64,000 bases of DNA, taken from contig OZ245815.1 in NCBI GenBank assembly GCA_965228425.1, positions 1 through 64,000 on the forward strand, in the 5' to 3' direction. Shown in pieces: positions 7,747 to 16,882 of the stretch (position 1 is the first letter of the stretch; the number at the start of each line of letters is the position of its first letter). The stretch comes from JAJFJD01 sp965228425. Lineage in GTDB: Bacteria > Pseudomonadota > Alphaproteobacteria > UBA8366. The notes under the pieces are model-generated. The model was not told the DNA's origin. It worked only from the letters and a program-made list of their open reading frames with translations, and did not search any database. The position numbers and the translations under genes were made by a program.

Positions 7747-10178
7747 TGGGAACATACCATCGCCTGGATCACACTGCCGCATTGGCTCTCGCCGATGACC
7801 GCGACACCGCCGCTCTGGTAACGCGCGCCGGTGCGCTGTGTGTGCGGGGCCATGCGAATACGATCAGCTACTCCCGCAAGGTCTTCATTCCCCTGACGCA
7901 GCTATGCCGTGATGTCTGCCACTACTGCACCTTCGCGCATCCGCCGAGAAAGGGCGAAGCGGCGTATCTCACCCCCGACCAGGTTCTTGAGGTTGCCCAC
8001 GCCGGCGCCGCGGCGGGATGCAAGGAAGCGCTGTTCACGCTCGGCGACAAACCGGAGTTGCGCTACCGCGTTGCGCGCGAGGAATTAGACCGCCTCGGCC
8101 ATGCCACGACGATCGACTATCTGGCGGAGATGGCGCGGCTGGTGTTCGAGGAGACGGGCCTGCTGCCGCACGTCAATCCCGGCGTCATGACACGGGACGA
8201 AATCGCCAAACTGCGGACGGTTTCGGTATCGCAAGGCATCATGCTGGAAAGCGCCAGCGCCCGGCTTTGCGAGAAGGGCGGCCCGCATTACGGATCGCCG
8301 GATAAGGATCCGGCCGTCCGGATCGAATGTATGGAACTCGCGGGCACGCTGGGCGTTCCTTTCACGACCGGCATTCTGATCGGGATCGGAGAAACCCGGC
8401 GCGAACGAATTCAATCGCTCCTTATGCTGCGCGACCTGCACGATCGCTACGGCCATATTCAGGAGATCATCATCCAGAATTTCCGCGCCAAGCCGGACAC
8501 CAAGATGGCCGATGCGCCGGAGCCGGATGCGGACGACCTGACCTGGACGCTGGCCGTCGCGCGGCTGGTCTTCGGCCCGGCCATGAATATCCAAGCGCCG
8601 CCGAACCTGAGCCCCGGCGCGCTGCGCCCGCTTGTCGACGCCGGCATCAACGATTGGGGCGGCGTGTCCCCGGTGACGCCGGACCACGTCAATCCGGAAG
8701 CGCCTTGGCCGCATCTCGACGCGCTGGCACGGGAAACCGCCGCGGCCGGCAAGACGCTGGTCGAGCGGCTGGCGATCTATCCCGAGTACGCCCGCGCACC
8801 GGACCGTTGGCTCGACCCGGTGTTCCATACACCGGTGCGGCGGGCGATCGACGCCGACGGATTCGCCAAAACCGAAGCGTGGAGTCCCGGCAGCACGGAA
8901 ACGCCGCCGCCCCTGTTCCATCCGTTCGAAGACACCGGCACGGCAGGCGAGCTTACCCAAGTCCTCGACAAGGCGCGCACGGGCGGGGATCTCTCAGAAG
9001 CGGAGATCGTCCGGCTGTTCCAGGCGCGCGGCGGCGAGGTTGCCGAGGTCTGCGCGGCCGCCGACGCCGTGCGGCGCGAGGCGGTCGGCGACACGGTCAC
9101 CTACACGGTGAACCGCAACATCAACTACACGAATGTGTGCTATTTCCGCTGCCAGTTCTGCGCCTTCTCGAAAGGCAAGTTGAGCGAGAACCTGCGCGGC
9201 AAGCCTTACGACCTGGGCCTCGATGAGATCGAACGGCGCGGACGCGAAGCCTGGGACCGGGGCGCCACCGAACTCTGCATGCAGGGCGGCATCCATCCGG
9301 ACTATACCGGCAAGACCTATCTCGACATCTGCCGCCGGCTGAAGTCGGTTTTGCCGGCCATGCATCTGCACGCCTTCACACCATTGGAGATTTGGCAGGG
9401 TGCGGAAACTCTGGGTACCACAGTCCGCGACTTCCTGGTGCAGCTCAAAGACGTCGGCCTCGGGTCGCTGCCGGGAACGGCGGCGGAGATCCTCGACGAC
9501 GACGTCCGCGCGGTCATTTGCCCGGACAAGGTCAACACGGAACAGTGGCTCTCGGTGATGGGACAGGCCCACGAGATCGGCCTGCGCAGCACGGCGACGA
9601 TCATGTTCGGCCATGTCGACCGGCCGATCCATTGGGCGCGCCATCTGCTGCGCCTGCGCGACCTGCAGAAGCGCACTGGCGGCTTCACCGAGTTCGTGCC
9701 GCTGCCCTTCGTGCCGATGGAAGCGCCGATCTACCTGAAGGGCCGCGCCCGGCGCGGACCGAGTTTCCGCGAGGCGGTGCTGATGCATGCGGTCGCGCGG
9801 CTGGCGCTGCATCCGCATTTCACCAATATCCAGGCATCCTGGGTGAAGATGGGCCCGGACGGCGTGCGCGCTTGCCTTAACGCCGGCGCAAACGATCTCG
9901 GCGGAACCCTGATGAACGAGACCATCACCCGCGCCGCCGGTGCGTCGCATGGCGAGGAGATGCCGCCGGAAGCCCTGGACGCGATCATCCGTGACCTCGA
10001 CCGCACCCCCAAACAACGGACGACCCTATACGGCGACGTACCGACGGACCGGCAAGAAAAGGCTTATGGGGCTGCGACACTAGGCCCGGTACAATTGCCG
10101 CGCGCACGACGCTACGAACGCCCAGTATCCACCGGCCCGCAAACACTGGTTCGGCCCGGGTTGGACGCCGCGGATTAG
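7743..10178 (+). CDS. fbiC: Fused CofG-CofH Fo synthase (FbiC type)
   Basis: An 811-residue fusion of two radical SAM domains that builds the deazaflavin Fo from tyrosine and 5-amino-6-ribitylaminouracil. The N-terminal CofG domain has the cluster motif CRDVCHYC (Cys55, 59, 62); the C-terminal CofH domain has CYFRCQFC (Cys466, 470, 473). Each half also shows family motifs such as GKEALFTLGDKPE and MQGGIHPDYTG. Actinobacterial FbiC has the same fused order, while archaea and many other bacteria split the genes. The ATG at 7743 overlaps the cofC stop (ATGA); a second in-frame ATG follows immediately. Confidence 0.94.
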   Translation: MMGTYHRLDHTAALALADDRDTAALVTRAGALCVRGHANTISYSRKVFIPLTQLCRDVCHYCTFAHPPRKGEAAYLTPDQVLEVAHAGAAAGCKEALFTLGDKPELRYRVAREELDRLGHATTIDYLAEMARLVFEETGLLPHVNPGVMTRDEIAKLRTVSVSQGIMLESASARLCEKGGPHYGSPDKDPAVRIECMELAGTLGVPFTTGILIGIGETRRERIQSLLMLRDLHDRYGHIQEIIIQNFRAKPDTKMADAPEPDADDLTWTLAVARLVFGPAMNIQAPPNLSPGALRPLVDAGINDWGGVSPVTPDHVNPEAPWPHLDALARETAAAGKTLVERLAIYPEYARAPDRWLDPVFHTPVRRAIDADGFAKTEAWSPGSTETPPPLFHPFEDTGTAGELTQVLDKARTGGDLSEAEIVRLFQARGGEVAEVCAAADAVRREAVGDTVTYTVNRNINYTNVCYFRCQFCAFSKGKLSENLRGKPYDLGLDEIERRGREAWDRGATELCMQGGIHPDYTGKTYLDICRRLKSVLPAMHLHAFTPLEIWQGAETLGTTVRDFLVQLKDVGLGSLPGTAAEILDDDVRAVICPDKVNTEQWLSVMGQAHEIGLRSTATIMFGHVDRPIHWARHLLRLRDLQKRTGGFTEFVPLPFVPMEAPIYLKGRARRGPSFREAVLMHAVARLALHPHFTNIQASWVKMGPDGVRACLNAGANDLGGTLMNETITRAAGASHGEEMPPEALDAIIRDLDRTPKQRTTLYGDVPTDRQEKAYGAATLGPVQLPRARRYERPVSTGPQTLVRPGLDAAD

Positions 10179-10187
10179 GATCACGGG

Positions 10188-11246
10188 ATGAGCAATTCAC
10201 TTCGATATTTTCAAACCCGGCATTTCTTTCGACGGATCGGTATCGTAGCTCTCGTCATGATCGGTGCCGCGGCCCTATGGGTCGGCAATGCACAGGCCAT
10301 CGACAAACCGCTCGACACCGGCCAATACATCACGCTGCAATTCGACAACGACATGTTCGGCGGCACCGACCGGCACTTCACCAACGGCATGCGCGCCGCC
10401 TGGCTGTCACCGGAGGGCGGGGCGCCAAAGTTCATCCGGGATGCGGCCTCGTTCGTTCCGTTCTTCAAGGCGACGCGGCGCATGCGGATGAGTTTTTCCG
10501 TCGGCCAGAATATCTACACGCCGGAGGATATTGCCTTGACCGACCCGCCGAGCGACGACCGGCCCTATGCCGGCTGGCTCTTTACGGGCATCGGGTTGGT
10601 CGCCGAAAACGGTCCGACATTGGACAAGCTGGAGCTCGATATCGGCGTCGTCGGACCCTATTCGCTGGCCGACGAAGTGCAAACCAAATGGCACAAGCTG
10701 ATCGGCATCACCGAACCCCGCGGGTGGAATACACAGCTCAAGACCGAGCCCGGGTTCGCCTTGTTCTACGAACGCAGCTTCCGAAAGTTTTACGAACTGC
10801 CGCTGCACGACGTCATTCCGATCGAGAATCTCGGCGTTGATATGACGCCGCATATCGGCGGCGCGCTCGGCAATGTCTTTACCCATGGCGCGGTCGGATT
10901 GACCGTCCGCTTCGGCGACGACCTGCCGAACGATTTCGGCCCGCCGAAGATTCGGCCGAACCTGCCGGGCTCCGATTTCTTCGTGCCGGACGATAGCTTT
11001 GGCTGGTATCTGTTCGCCGGGGCCGAAGGGCGGGTGATCGGCCGCAACATCTTCCTCGACGGCAACACCTTCCGCGACAGCCGCAGTGTCGATAAGAAAT
11101 ACGTCGTCGGGGACATCCAGATGGGCTTCGCCATAACGTTCCTGCGTGCCCGGCTGGCTTTTACCCAGGTGTTCCGCTCACCGGAATTCGACGGTCAGGA
11201 AGGCTTCAACAGCTTCGGCTCGGCCGCCCTGTCGGTCCGGTTCTGA
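10188..11246 (+). CDS. LpxR-family lipid A deacylase (DUF2219), outer membrane
   Basis: A 352-residue protein with a signal peptide (hydrophobic IGIVALVMIGAAALW, cleavage probably after residue 37, NAQA). The mature part opens with ITLQFDNDMFGGTDRHFTNG, the signature of LpxR, with the Asn-Asp pair and Thr/Ser positions of the calcium-dependent active site. Later come RPYAGWLFTG and a WHKLIG...GWNTQL segment; alternating hydrophobic strands end in a C-terminal aromatic (LSVRF) typical of outer-membrane barrels. LpxR removes the 3'-acyloxyacyl chain of lipid A. It starts nine bases after fbiC and may be co-transcribed, though no functional link is evident. Confidence 0.85.
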   Translation: MSNSLRYFQTRHFFRRIGIVALVMIGAAALWVGNAQAIDKPLDTGQYITLQFDNDMFGGTDRHFTNGMRAAWLSPEGGAPKFIRDAASFVPFFKATRRMRMSFSVGQNIYTPEDIALTDPPSDDRPYAGWLFTGIGLVAENGPTLDKLELDIGVVGPYSLADEVQTKWHKLIGITEPRGWNTQLKTEPGFALFYERSFRKFYELPLHDVIPIENLGVDMTPHIGGALGNVFTHGAVGLTVRFGDDLPNDFGPPKIRPNLPGSDFFVPDDSFGWYLFAGAEGRVIGRNIFLDGNTFRDSRSVDKKYVVGDIQMGFAITFLRARLAFTQVFRSPEFDGQEGFNSFGSAALSVRF

Positions 11247-11261
11247 CCATCCGGTTTTCCG

Positions 11262-12278
11262 TCAGAGGCCCTGCTTCACCTTCGGCATCACTTCCTCAGC
11301 GAACAGATGCATGCTGTCCGTGACCTGGCTGTGCGGCATGCCGACCCAGTGCAGCCCAAGCACCATATGGGTCACACCGAGTTTCTTCTTGTAGCCGATG
11401 ATCTGCTCGGCAACCTCATCAGGCGAGCCGAATAGGAAGCGGTCGCGGGTCAACTCGTCGAAGTCCAGGTTCAGATCGTCGTCGCCCTCGGGCATCGCCT
11501 TATCCTGACCCCACTCGTGATAGACCTTGTACTTCTCTTCGAGATACGGCCGGGCGAGGCGGGTCGCTTCCTCGCGCGAACCGGCAACGAAGATCTCGCG
11601 CATCAACGGCAACTCCGTTGGATGCGGCTTGCCATATTCCTCAAGCGCGGTCTTGTAGACGTCGAGTTGGCGCTCGATCGTATCCATACGCTGATGCGGG
11701 TTGATGAACCAGGTGTCGGCGAGCTTCGCCGTCCGGCGGACCGCGCCGTCGGCATTGGCGCCGAACCAGATCGGCGGCATTGGTTGCTGCACCGGTTTGA
11801 GCGACAAGGTGCAGTCGACGAGTTCGAAATGCGACCCCTTCATGTTGACATGCTCTTCCGTCCACAGCCGTTTGATCGCTTCCAGATTCTCGATCAACCG
11901 GGGCACGCGTTCCTTCGGCGTGGTGCCGAAACCGCGGAATTCGACCTCGCGATAACCAAGGCCCGCACCGAAGACCAGCCGGCCGTTCGACATGACGTCG
12001 ATCGTCGCCAACTGCTCGGCGATATCGAGCGGCTTGTGCAGCGACAGGAGGATGATGCCGGTGATGATGCGCATGTTGGGCGCTTCGCCCATGATCCGCG
12101 ACAGGAAGGGAAGGAGCTGGAACTGGCTCAGCGGGTAGCCGGCATAGTGCATACCGCTGATCAGGTCCGAGAACCCAAGCTCGTCGGCGAGCCGGGCCTG
12201 TTCCACCAACTCGTTGAAGCGCGCGACCATGTCGTCGCCCTGCCGGTACTGCCCCCGGATGAAGAACCCGTATTTCAT
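11262..12278 (-). CDS. LLM class flavin-dependent oxidoreductase (copy 1)
   Basis: A 338-residue luciferase-like monooxygenase (TIM-barrel LLM family). Features are the N-terminal MKYGFFIRGQYRQGDD, EQARLADELGFSDL, GAGLGYREVEFRGFG and PPIWFGANADGAVRRTA, followed by the SPDEVAEQI segment near the end. LLM enzymes use FMN from a partner reductase or F420 to oxidise small organics. The cofactor cannot be read from the sequence; the nearby F420 operon is suggestive only. A GGAGG lies before the ATG. It is the last of three tandem paralogues, 78 bases after copy 2. Confidence 0.85.
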   Translation of the reverse strand: MKYGFFIRGQYRQGDDMVARFNELVEQARLADELGFSDLISGMHYAGYPLSQFQLLPFLSRIMGEAPNMRIITGIILLSLHKPLDIAEQLATIDVMSNGRLVFGAGLGYREVEFRGFGTTPKERVPRLIENLEAIKRLWTEEHVNMKGSHFELVDCTLSLKPVQQPMPPIWFGANADGAVRRTAKLADTWFINPHQRMDTIERQLDVYKTALEEYGKPHPTELPLMREIFVAGSREEATRLARPYLEEKYKVYHEWGQDKAMPEGDDDLNLDFDELTRDRFLFGSPDEVAEQIIGYKKKLGVTHMVLGLHWVGMPHSQVTDSMHLFAEEVMPKVKQGL

Positions 12279-12356
12279 CTAGCCTGCCTCCGCGTCTCTG
12301 GGTTGTCGTCGTTTCCGGGAGCCTACCCCGCCAGCAGGGCCGCCGCCAAATCCGAC

Positions 12357-13382
12357 TCAAATGCCCTCGCGGACCTTGGGGAAGACTTCCTCGGCGAAGC
12401 GGTGCATCGCTTCCAGGGTCATGCTTTGCGACATCCCGGGCCATTGCAGGCATATGAGCATGTGGTTCACGCCGAGCTTCCGGTGACACTCGATGATCCC
12501 CTCCGCCACCTCGTCCGGGGAACCGAGAATGAAGCGGTTTCGCAGCAGGTCGTCGAAATCCTGGCCCAGATCGTCATCGCCCTTCGGCATGACCTTGTCC
12601 TGGCCCCACTGATGATAGGCGTCGTATTTGAGCCCCAGATGCGGGCGAACCATCTCGATCGCCTGCTCGCGGCTGTCGGCGACGAAGGTCTCGCGCCGGA
12701 ATGGCATTTCCGCCGGGAAGGGCTTGCCGACCGCATCGAGCTCGCGCTTATACAAGTCGATTTGCCGTTCCAGCGTATCGAGCCGGTGATGAGCGCTGAT
12801 GTACCAGCAATCGCCCATGCGGGCCGCGCGCTTGATCGCCACGTCCGCATTGGCCCCGATCCAGATCGGCGGGCCGCCCTCTTGAACCATCGGCACCGAG
12901 ATCCGCGCCCCGTCCAGCTCGAAATGCGAGCCCTTCATCGTCACAGGCTCGCCGGTGAACAACCGTTTCACCGCTTCGAGATTTTCCTCGAAGCGTTTGC
13001 CGCCTTCGCCGCGTTGGACGCCGAAGGCCTTGTATTCCACATCGCGGTAGCCGAGCGCACAGCCGAAGACCGCCTTGCCCCCCGACATCAGGTCGAGCGT
13101 GGCCATCTGCTCGGCGATGTCGAGCGGTTTGTGCAGCGTCAGCAGGCTGATTCCGGTGACCACGCGTAGCGACGGCGCTTCCGCCATGGCGCGGGCGAGC
13201 AATGGCACCTGCTGGAATTCGTAGAAGGGATCACTGCTGAAATGTTGCCCCTTCACGAAAGACACGAACCCGAGTTTCTCGGCCAACCGGACCTGTTCCA
13301 TCAACTCGGTGAACCGGGCCGGTATATCCTCGTCGCGCCGGTACTGCGCCCGGGTCATATATCCGAATTGAAATGCCGTCAT
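12357..13382 (-). CDS. LLM class flavin-dependent oxidoreductase (copy 2)
   Basis: A 341-residue paralogue of its two neighbours, starting MTAFQFGYMTRAQYRRDED. The barrel motifs GCALGYRDVEYKAFG and PPIWIGANADVAIKRAA match those of the other two copies. It differs in the substrate-side loop near residue 45 (VKGQHFSSD where the others have GMHY), so the three probably differ in substrate. AAGGAGAG sits upstream of the ATG. It lies 24 bases behind copy 3 and should be on the same transcript. Confidence 0.85.
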   Translation of the reverse strand: MTAFQFGYMTRAQYRRDEDIPARFTELMEQVRLAEKLGFVSFVKGQHFSSDPFYEFQQVPLLARAMAEAPSLRVVTGISLLTLHKPLDIAEQMATLDLMSGGKAVFGCALGYRDVEYKAFGVQRGEGGKRFEENLEAVKRLFTGEPVTMKGSHFELDGARISVPMVQEGGPPIWIGANADVAIKRAARMGDCWYISAHHRLDTLERQIDLYKRELDAVGKPFPAEMPFRRETFVADSREQAIEMVRPHLGLKYDAYHQWGQDKVMPKGDDDLGQDFDDLLRNRFILGSPDEVAEGIIECHRKLGVNHMLICLQWPGMSQSMTLEAMHRFAEEVFPKVREGI

Positions 13383-13406
13383 CCAACTCTCTCCTTCCGC
13401 ACCCGG

Positions 13407-14432
13407 CTACAGTCCTTGTTTCACCTTCGGGAACACCTCTTCCGACAACATGTTCAGGACATCAACCACCATGCTTTGCGGCATGCCGGGCCATTGGACG
13501 CTCATGATCAGATGATTGACGCCGGTTTCCTTGTTCAGGCGGATCATCTGTTCCGCCACTTCGTCGGGCGAGCCGACGAGGAACCGGTCGCGGACCAGGT
13601 CGTCGAAATCGAGCCCCAAGTCGTCGTCGCCTTCGGGCATCGCCTTGTCCTGGCCCCATTGGTGATAGGCTTCGTATTTCGTCGCCAAGAAGGGTTTGCA
13701 GAGGCGCATCGCTTCCTCGCGCGTCTGTGCGACAAACACCTCGCGGCGCGCCGGGAACTCGTCCGGAAAAGGTTTGCCGCAGTCGTCGAGCGCCTTCCGG
13801 TAAATCTCGGTCTGGCGGATGATCGTGTCGATCCGGTTGTGCGGATTCACATACCAGCAGTCGCCGATCCGCGCCGCGCGTTTGATCGCCGGGTCCGCAT
13901 TCGCGCCGATCCAGATCGGCGGATGCGGCTTCTGGACGGGCTTGGTGCCGAGCGCCGCGCCCTTCAACTCGAAATGCGACCCGACCATATCGACCGTTTC
14001 TTCCGTCCACAGCCGCTTGATCGCTTCCAGGTTCTCCTCGAACCGTTTGACCCGCTCCTTTTGTGTCGTGCCGAAGGCGAGAAATTCCACCTCACGGTAG
14101 CCCAAGGCCGCACCGAAGATGACCTTGCCGCCGCTCATCACGTCGACCGTCGCCAAATACTCGGCGACGTCGATCGGCTTCATCAGCGACAGCAGGATAA
14201 TGCCGAAGTTGAGCCGCAGGTTCGGTGCCTCGGCCATCACCCGGGACAAGAAAGGCAACTGCTGAAAGTCCTGGAAAGGCGCACTGCTGTAATGCATGCC
14301 GTTGGTGATGCTGGCGAATCCCAGTTGATCCGCAAGACGCGCCTGCTCCATCAATTCCCGAAAGCGTTCCTGCATGTCGTCTTCTTTGGGGAATTGCGCC
14401 CGCATCATGAGACCGAATTGCATGTCCGCCAT
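13407..14432 (-). CDS. LLM class flavin-dependent oxidoreductase (copy 3, first in operon)
   Basis: A 341-residue LLM oxidoreductase starting MADMQFGLMMRAQF. By eye it is more like copy 1 than copy 2: NGMHYSS, ALGYREVEFLAFGTTQKERV and a near-identical IKRLWTEE stretch are shared. PPIWIGANADPAIKRAA and the C-terminal SPDEVAEQMI segment complete the family pattern. AAGGAA precedes the start. It is promoter-proximal in the minus-strand trio, and its upstream gap is shared divergently with the two-component system, so that system might control it. Confidence 0.85.
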   Translation of the reverse strand: MADMQFGLMMRAQFPKEDDMQERFRELMEQARLADQLGFASITNGMHYSSAPFQDFQQLPFLSRVMAEAPNLRLNFGIILLSLMKPIDVAEYLATVDVMSGGKVIFGAALGYREVEFLAFGTTQKERVKRFEENLEAIKRLWTEETVDMVGSHFELKGAALGTKPVQKPHPPIWIGANADPAIKRAARIGDCWYVNPHNRIDTIIRQTEIYRKALDDCGKPFPDEFPARREVFVAQTREEAMRLCKPFLATKYEAYHQWGQDKAMPEGDDDLGLDFDDLVRDRFLVGSPDEVAEQMIRLNKETGVNHLIMSVQWPGMPQSMVVDVLNMLSEEVFPKVKQGL

Positions 14433-14522
14433 TGCTTGTTCCTTCTTCTTGTTGCGGCTCTAGCCCGCATCGTAAACCGTTGATTTCTGTTGGCCGCACA
14501 ATACTCGGAATCCACGACCCCT

Positions 14523-14552
14523 GTCATGCCGGACCCGTCCAACGGGCATGAC
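14523..14552. repeat. Inverted repeat in divergent promoter region
   Basis: Perfect 8-base arms GTCATGCC (14523-14530) and GGCATGAC (14545-14552) are separated by 14 bases, in the 203-base gap between the LLM trio (minus) and the response regulator (plus). A second small hairpin, GCCGGC-TCTC-GCCGGC, lies at 14595-14610, just upstream of the regulator start. The first repeat could be an operator for divergent control. No T-tract follows, so it is not an obvious terminator. Confidence 0.45.
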
Positions 14553-14635
14553 TTGCGGAATCGGTTGCGAAACCGCATTTATGTAGAAGTTGAAGCCGGC
14601 TCTCGCCGGCAACCGGACAATTATCACGGCACGCC

Positions 14636-15313
14636 ATGCGTTTATTGCTGATCGAAGACGACACGGAAGCGGCGGCCTTTCTCCGGAAAGGCCTGGAAGA
14701 AGCGGGATTCGTGGTGGATCACGCCGCGACCGGACCGGACGGCCTGCATCTCGCCACGACCGAAGCCTATGCCGGCATGATCGTCGACCGCATGCTGCCG
14801 GGGATGGACGGCCTGCACATCATCGAACTGCTGCGCAAGGAAGGGAACACCACCCCGGTGCTGATCCTCAGCGCCATGGACGGGGTGGACGACCGGGTGA
14901 AAGGGTTGCGCGCGGGCGGCGACGATTACCTGACCAAGCCCTATGCCTTCTCCGAATTGCAGGCCCGGCTCGAAGCCCTGATGCGGCGCGGCCAGACCGC
15001 CCCGACCGAAACGACTCTGGCGCTCGGCGATCTGGAGATTGACCTCCTGGCCCGGACGGTTACCCGCTCGGGCACGCGGATCGATCTGTTGCCGCGCGAG
15101 TTTCAGATCTTGGAATATCTGATGCGGCATTCCGGGCAGGTGGTCACCCGTACCATGCTGCTGGAAAACGTCTGGAACTATCACTTCGACCCCAAGACCG
15201 GGGTGATCGACGTGCAGATTAGCCGGCTGCGGCAGAAGCTCGACAAGGATTTCGACACGCCGCTGCTGCATACCGTGCGCGGCGCAGGATACTGCCTTCG
15301 TGTTCCGGAATAG
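14636..15313 (+). CDS. OmpR-family response regulator
   Basis: A 225-residue two-domain response regulator. The receiver domain has the acidic pair Asp8/Asp9 (LIEDD), the phospho-acceptor Asp51 (IVDRMLPGMDG) and Lys101 (YLTKPY). The C-terminal winged-helix DNA-binding domain (about 125-225) shows LLPREFQILEYLM and DVQISRLRQKLD, typical of OmpR/PhoB. The ATG at 14636 has little ribosome-binding sequence. The end overlaps the downstream kinase gene by 14 bases, so the two form a coupled two-component pair. The signal sensed is unknown. Confidence 0.92.
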   Translation: MRLLLIEDDTEAAAFLRKGLEEAGFVVDHAATGPDGLHLATTEAYAGMIVDRMLPGMDGLHIIELLRKEGNTTPVLILSAMDGVDDRVKGLRAGGDDYLTKPYAFSELQARLEALMRRGQTAPTETTLALGDLEIDLLARTVTRSGTRIDLLPREFQILEYLMRHSGQVVTRTMLLENVWNYHFDPKTGVIDVQISRLRQKLDKDFDTPLLHTVRGAGYCLRVPE

Positions 15314-16715
15314 GCTCTTTCGCACATCTACTTTCCGCTACGCCATGCTCTACATGGCGGTGTTCGGGTTGTCGGTCTGCGGCGTTCTGGTTTTTGTGTA
15401 TTGGAGTACCGTCAGCGTCATCGACGCCCAAAGCGACGCCACCATCGAAGCGGAGATCACCGGCCTCGCCGAGCAGTATCGCGAGCGCAGCGTCGTCGGG
15501 CTCGTCGAAATTATCCGCGAACGCAGCTCAGGCCAAAGCGGCCGCCGCGGCGTCTACCTGCTGACCGATCCGTTCATGACGCCGCTCGCGGGCAATCTCA
15601 CCGGCTGGCCCGTCGCCGCCAAGGGCACGCCGCGCTGGGTCGATTTTCACATCAAACAGGCGGCGCGCCCCACACTGCGGCCGCAGGTCGCCCGGGCGCG
15701 CACCTTCGAACTCGACGGCGGCTTCCATCTGCTGGTCGGCCGGGATTTGACCGAACGCGCCGAGTTCCGTGAGACCATCACCAATGCGTTGATTTGGGCA
15801 CTGCTGGCCACTCTCGCACTTGGGTTCGGCGGCGGGTTGTTGCTGAGCCGAAATTTTCTGCGGCGCCTCGACGCGATCAACCAAGGCAGCCGGGCGATCC
15901 TGCACGGCGACCTGACGCAGCGCATGCCGGTGACCGGCTATGCCGATGAGTTCGACCGGCTGGCACAGAACCTCAACGACATGCTGGATCAGATCGAGCG
16001 GCTGATGGAAGGCATGCGCGGGGTCGCCGACAACATCGCGCACGATCTGCGCAGCCCGATCTCGCGCCTCCGCAGCCGGCTCGAGGTGACGTTGATGTCG
16101 CAATCGGACCCAGAGGAATATCGCACGGCCCTCGCCAAGACGATCGAGGAAACCGACGGAATCCTCGACACCTTCAACGCGCTGCTGGCGATCGCCTTGG
16201 CGGAGTCCGGCGTGCTGCGCGACCGCTTCGAACGGCTCGACCTATGCGCCTTGGTGCGGGACGCCGGTGAACTGTATGGCGCCGCAGCGGAAGAGCGGGG
16301 ATTGCGCCTCAAGGTCGACGCGTCGGATGACTGTTTGATCGATGGCGACCGGAATCTGCTGTCGCAAGCGATCAGCAACCTGTTGGACAACGCGTTCAAC
16401 CACACGCCGGAGAACGGGGCCATCAAGCTCGCCGCCCGGCGCGGTGCGGACGGACGGCCGGAATTTTCGATCTCAGACACCGGGCCCGGCATCGCGCCCG
16501 ACGAACGCGAACGGGTTCTCGAACGATTCGTCCGCCTCGACGACAGCCGCAGCACGCCGGGCAGCGGACTCGGGCTCAGCCAGGTCGCCGCCACCGCACG
16601 GCTGCATTATGCCGACTTGTCGTTGGAAGATAATGTCCCCGGCCTTCGCGTGCGGTTACGCTTTCCCGCGATCGAGGACGGGCCGGAACCGCAAAAACTT
16701 ATACCGATACAATAA
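15300..16715 (+). CDS. Membrane sensor histidine kinase
   Basis: A 471-residue sensor kinase paired with the preceding regulator. Transmembrane segments lie at about 13-38 and 163-184, enclosing a periplasmic sensor of about 125 residues. A HAMP-like linker follows (about 185-235), then the H-box NIAHDLRSPISRL with phospho-acceptor His248, and a HATPase domain with NLLDNAFNHTPENG, DTGPGIAPDERERV and GSGLGLSQV. The GTG start at 15300 lies inside the regulator gene. Some related kinases respond to metals or envelope stress, but nothing here identifies the stimulus. Confidence 0.9.
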   Translation: MFRNRLFRTSTFRYAMLYMAVFGLSVCGVLVFVYWSTVSVIDAQSDATIEAEITGLAEQYRERSVVGLVEIIRERSSGQSGRRGVYLLTDPFMTPLAGNLTGWPVAAKGTPRWVDFHIKQAARPTLRPQVARARTFELDGGFHLLVGRDLTERAEFRETITNALIWALLATLALGFGGGLLLSRNFLRRLDAINQGSRAILHGDLTQRMPVTGYADEFDRLAQNLNDMLDQIERLMEGMRGVADNIAHDLRSPISRLRSRLEVTLMSQSDPEEYRTALAKTIEETDGILDTFNALLAIALAESGVLRDRFERLDLCALVRDAGELYGAAAEERGLRLKVDASDDCLIDGDRNLLSQAISNLLDNAFNHTPENGAIKLAARRGADGRPEFSISDTGPGIAPDERERVLERFVRLDDSRSTPGSGLGLSQVAATARLHYADLSLEDNVPGLRVRLRFPAIEDGPEPQKLIPIQ

Positions 16716-16781
16716 GATAATGGATTATTAACAAAATAATTGTGTAATATATAAAATATACGTGAAATTTGCGTGTATTTA

Positions 16782-16809
16782 TTGACTCTGCCCATAGGCA
16801 GTGTTATTT
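16782..16809 (+). promoter_or_regulatory. Candidate sigma-70 promoter with a palindrome in the spacer
   Basis: TTGACT at 16782-16787 could be a -35 box, with TTATTT at 16804-16809 (16-base spacer) or TATTTC one base later as -10. The spacer starts with a perfect inverted repeat CTGCC-CATA-GGCAG (16788-16801), well placed for a repressor or activator to control the sulfite reductase operon downstream. The terminator-like hairpin at 16883 lies between it and the genes, so readthrough or attenuation would be required. Confidence 0.4.
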
Positions 16810-16882
16810 CATTCATCAGCGCCGATTTGAGGAACCGTCAGATTGCGGGCGCTTAATAAATGCGGCTAAAGCGACAGGGTCT

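Noticed and set aside
11517..13169. 550-codon plus-strand frame across two LLM genes
   Set aside because: It is antisense to two well-supported oxidoreductase genes and crosses their intergenic gap; the peptide is rich in Arg, His and Asp with no known domain.
11262..14432. Calling the LLM trio F420-dependent
   Set aside because: Cofactor preference within the LLM family cannot be read from motifs; proximity alone is too weak, so it is kept as a hypothesis.
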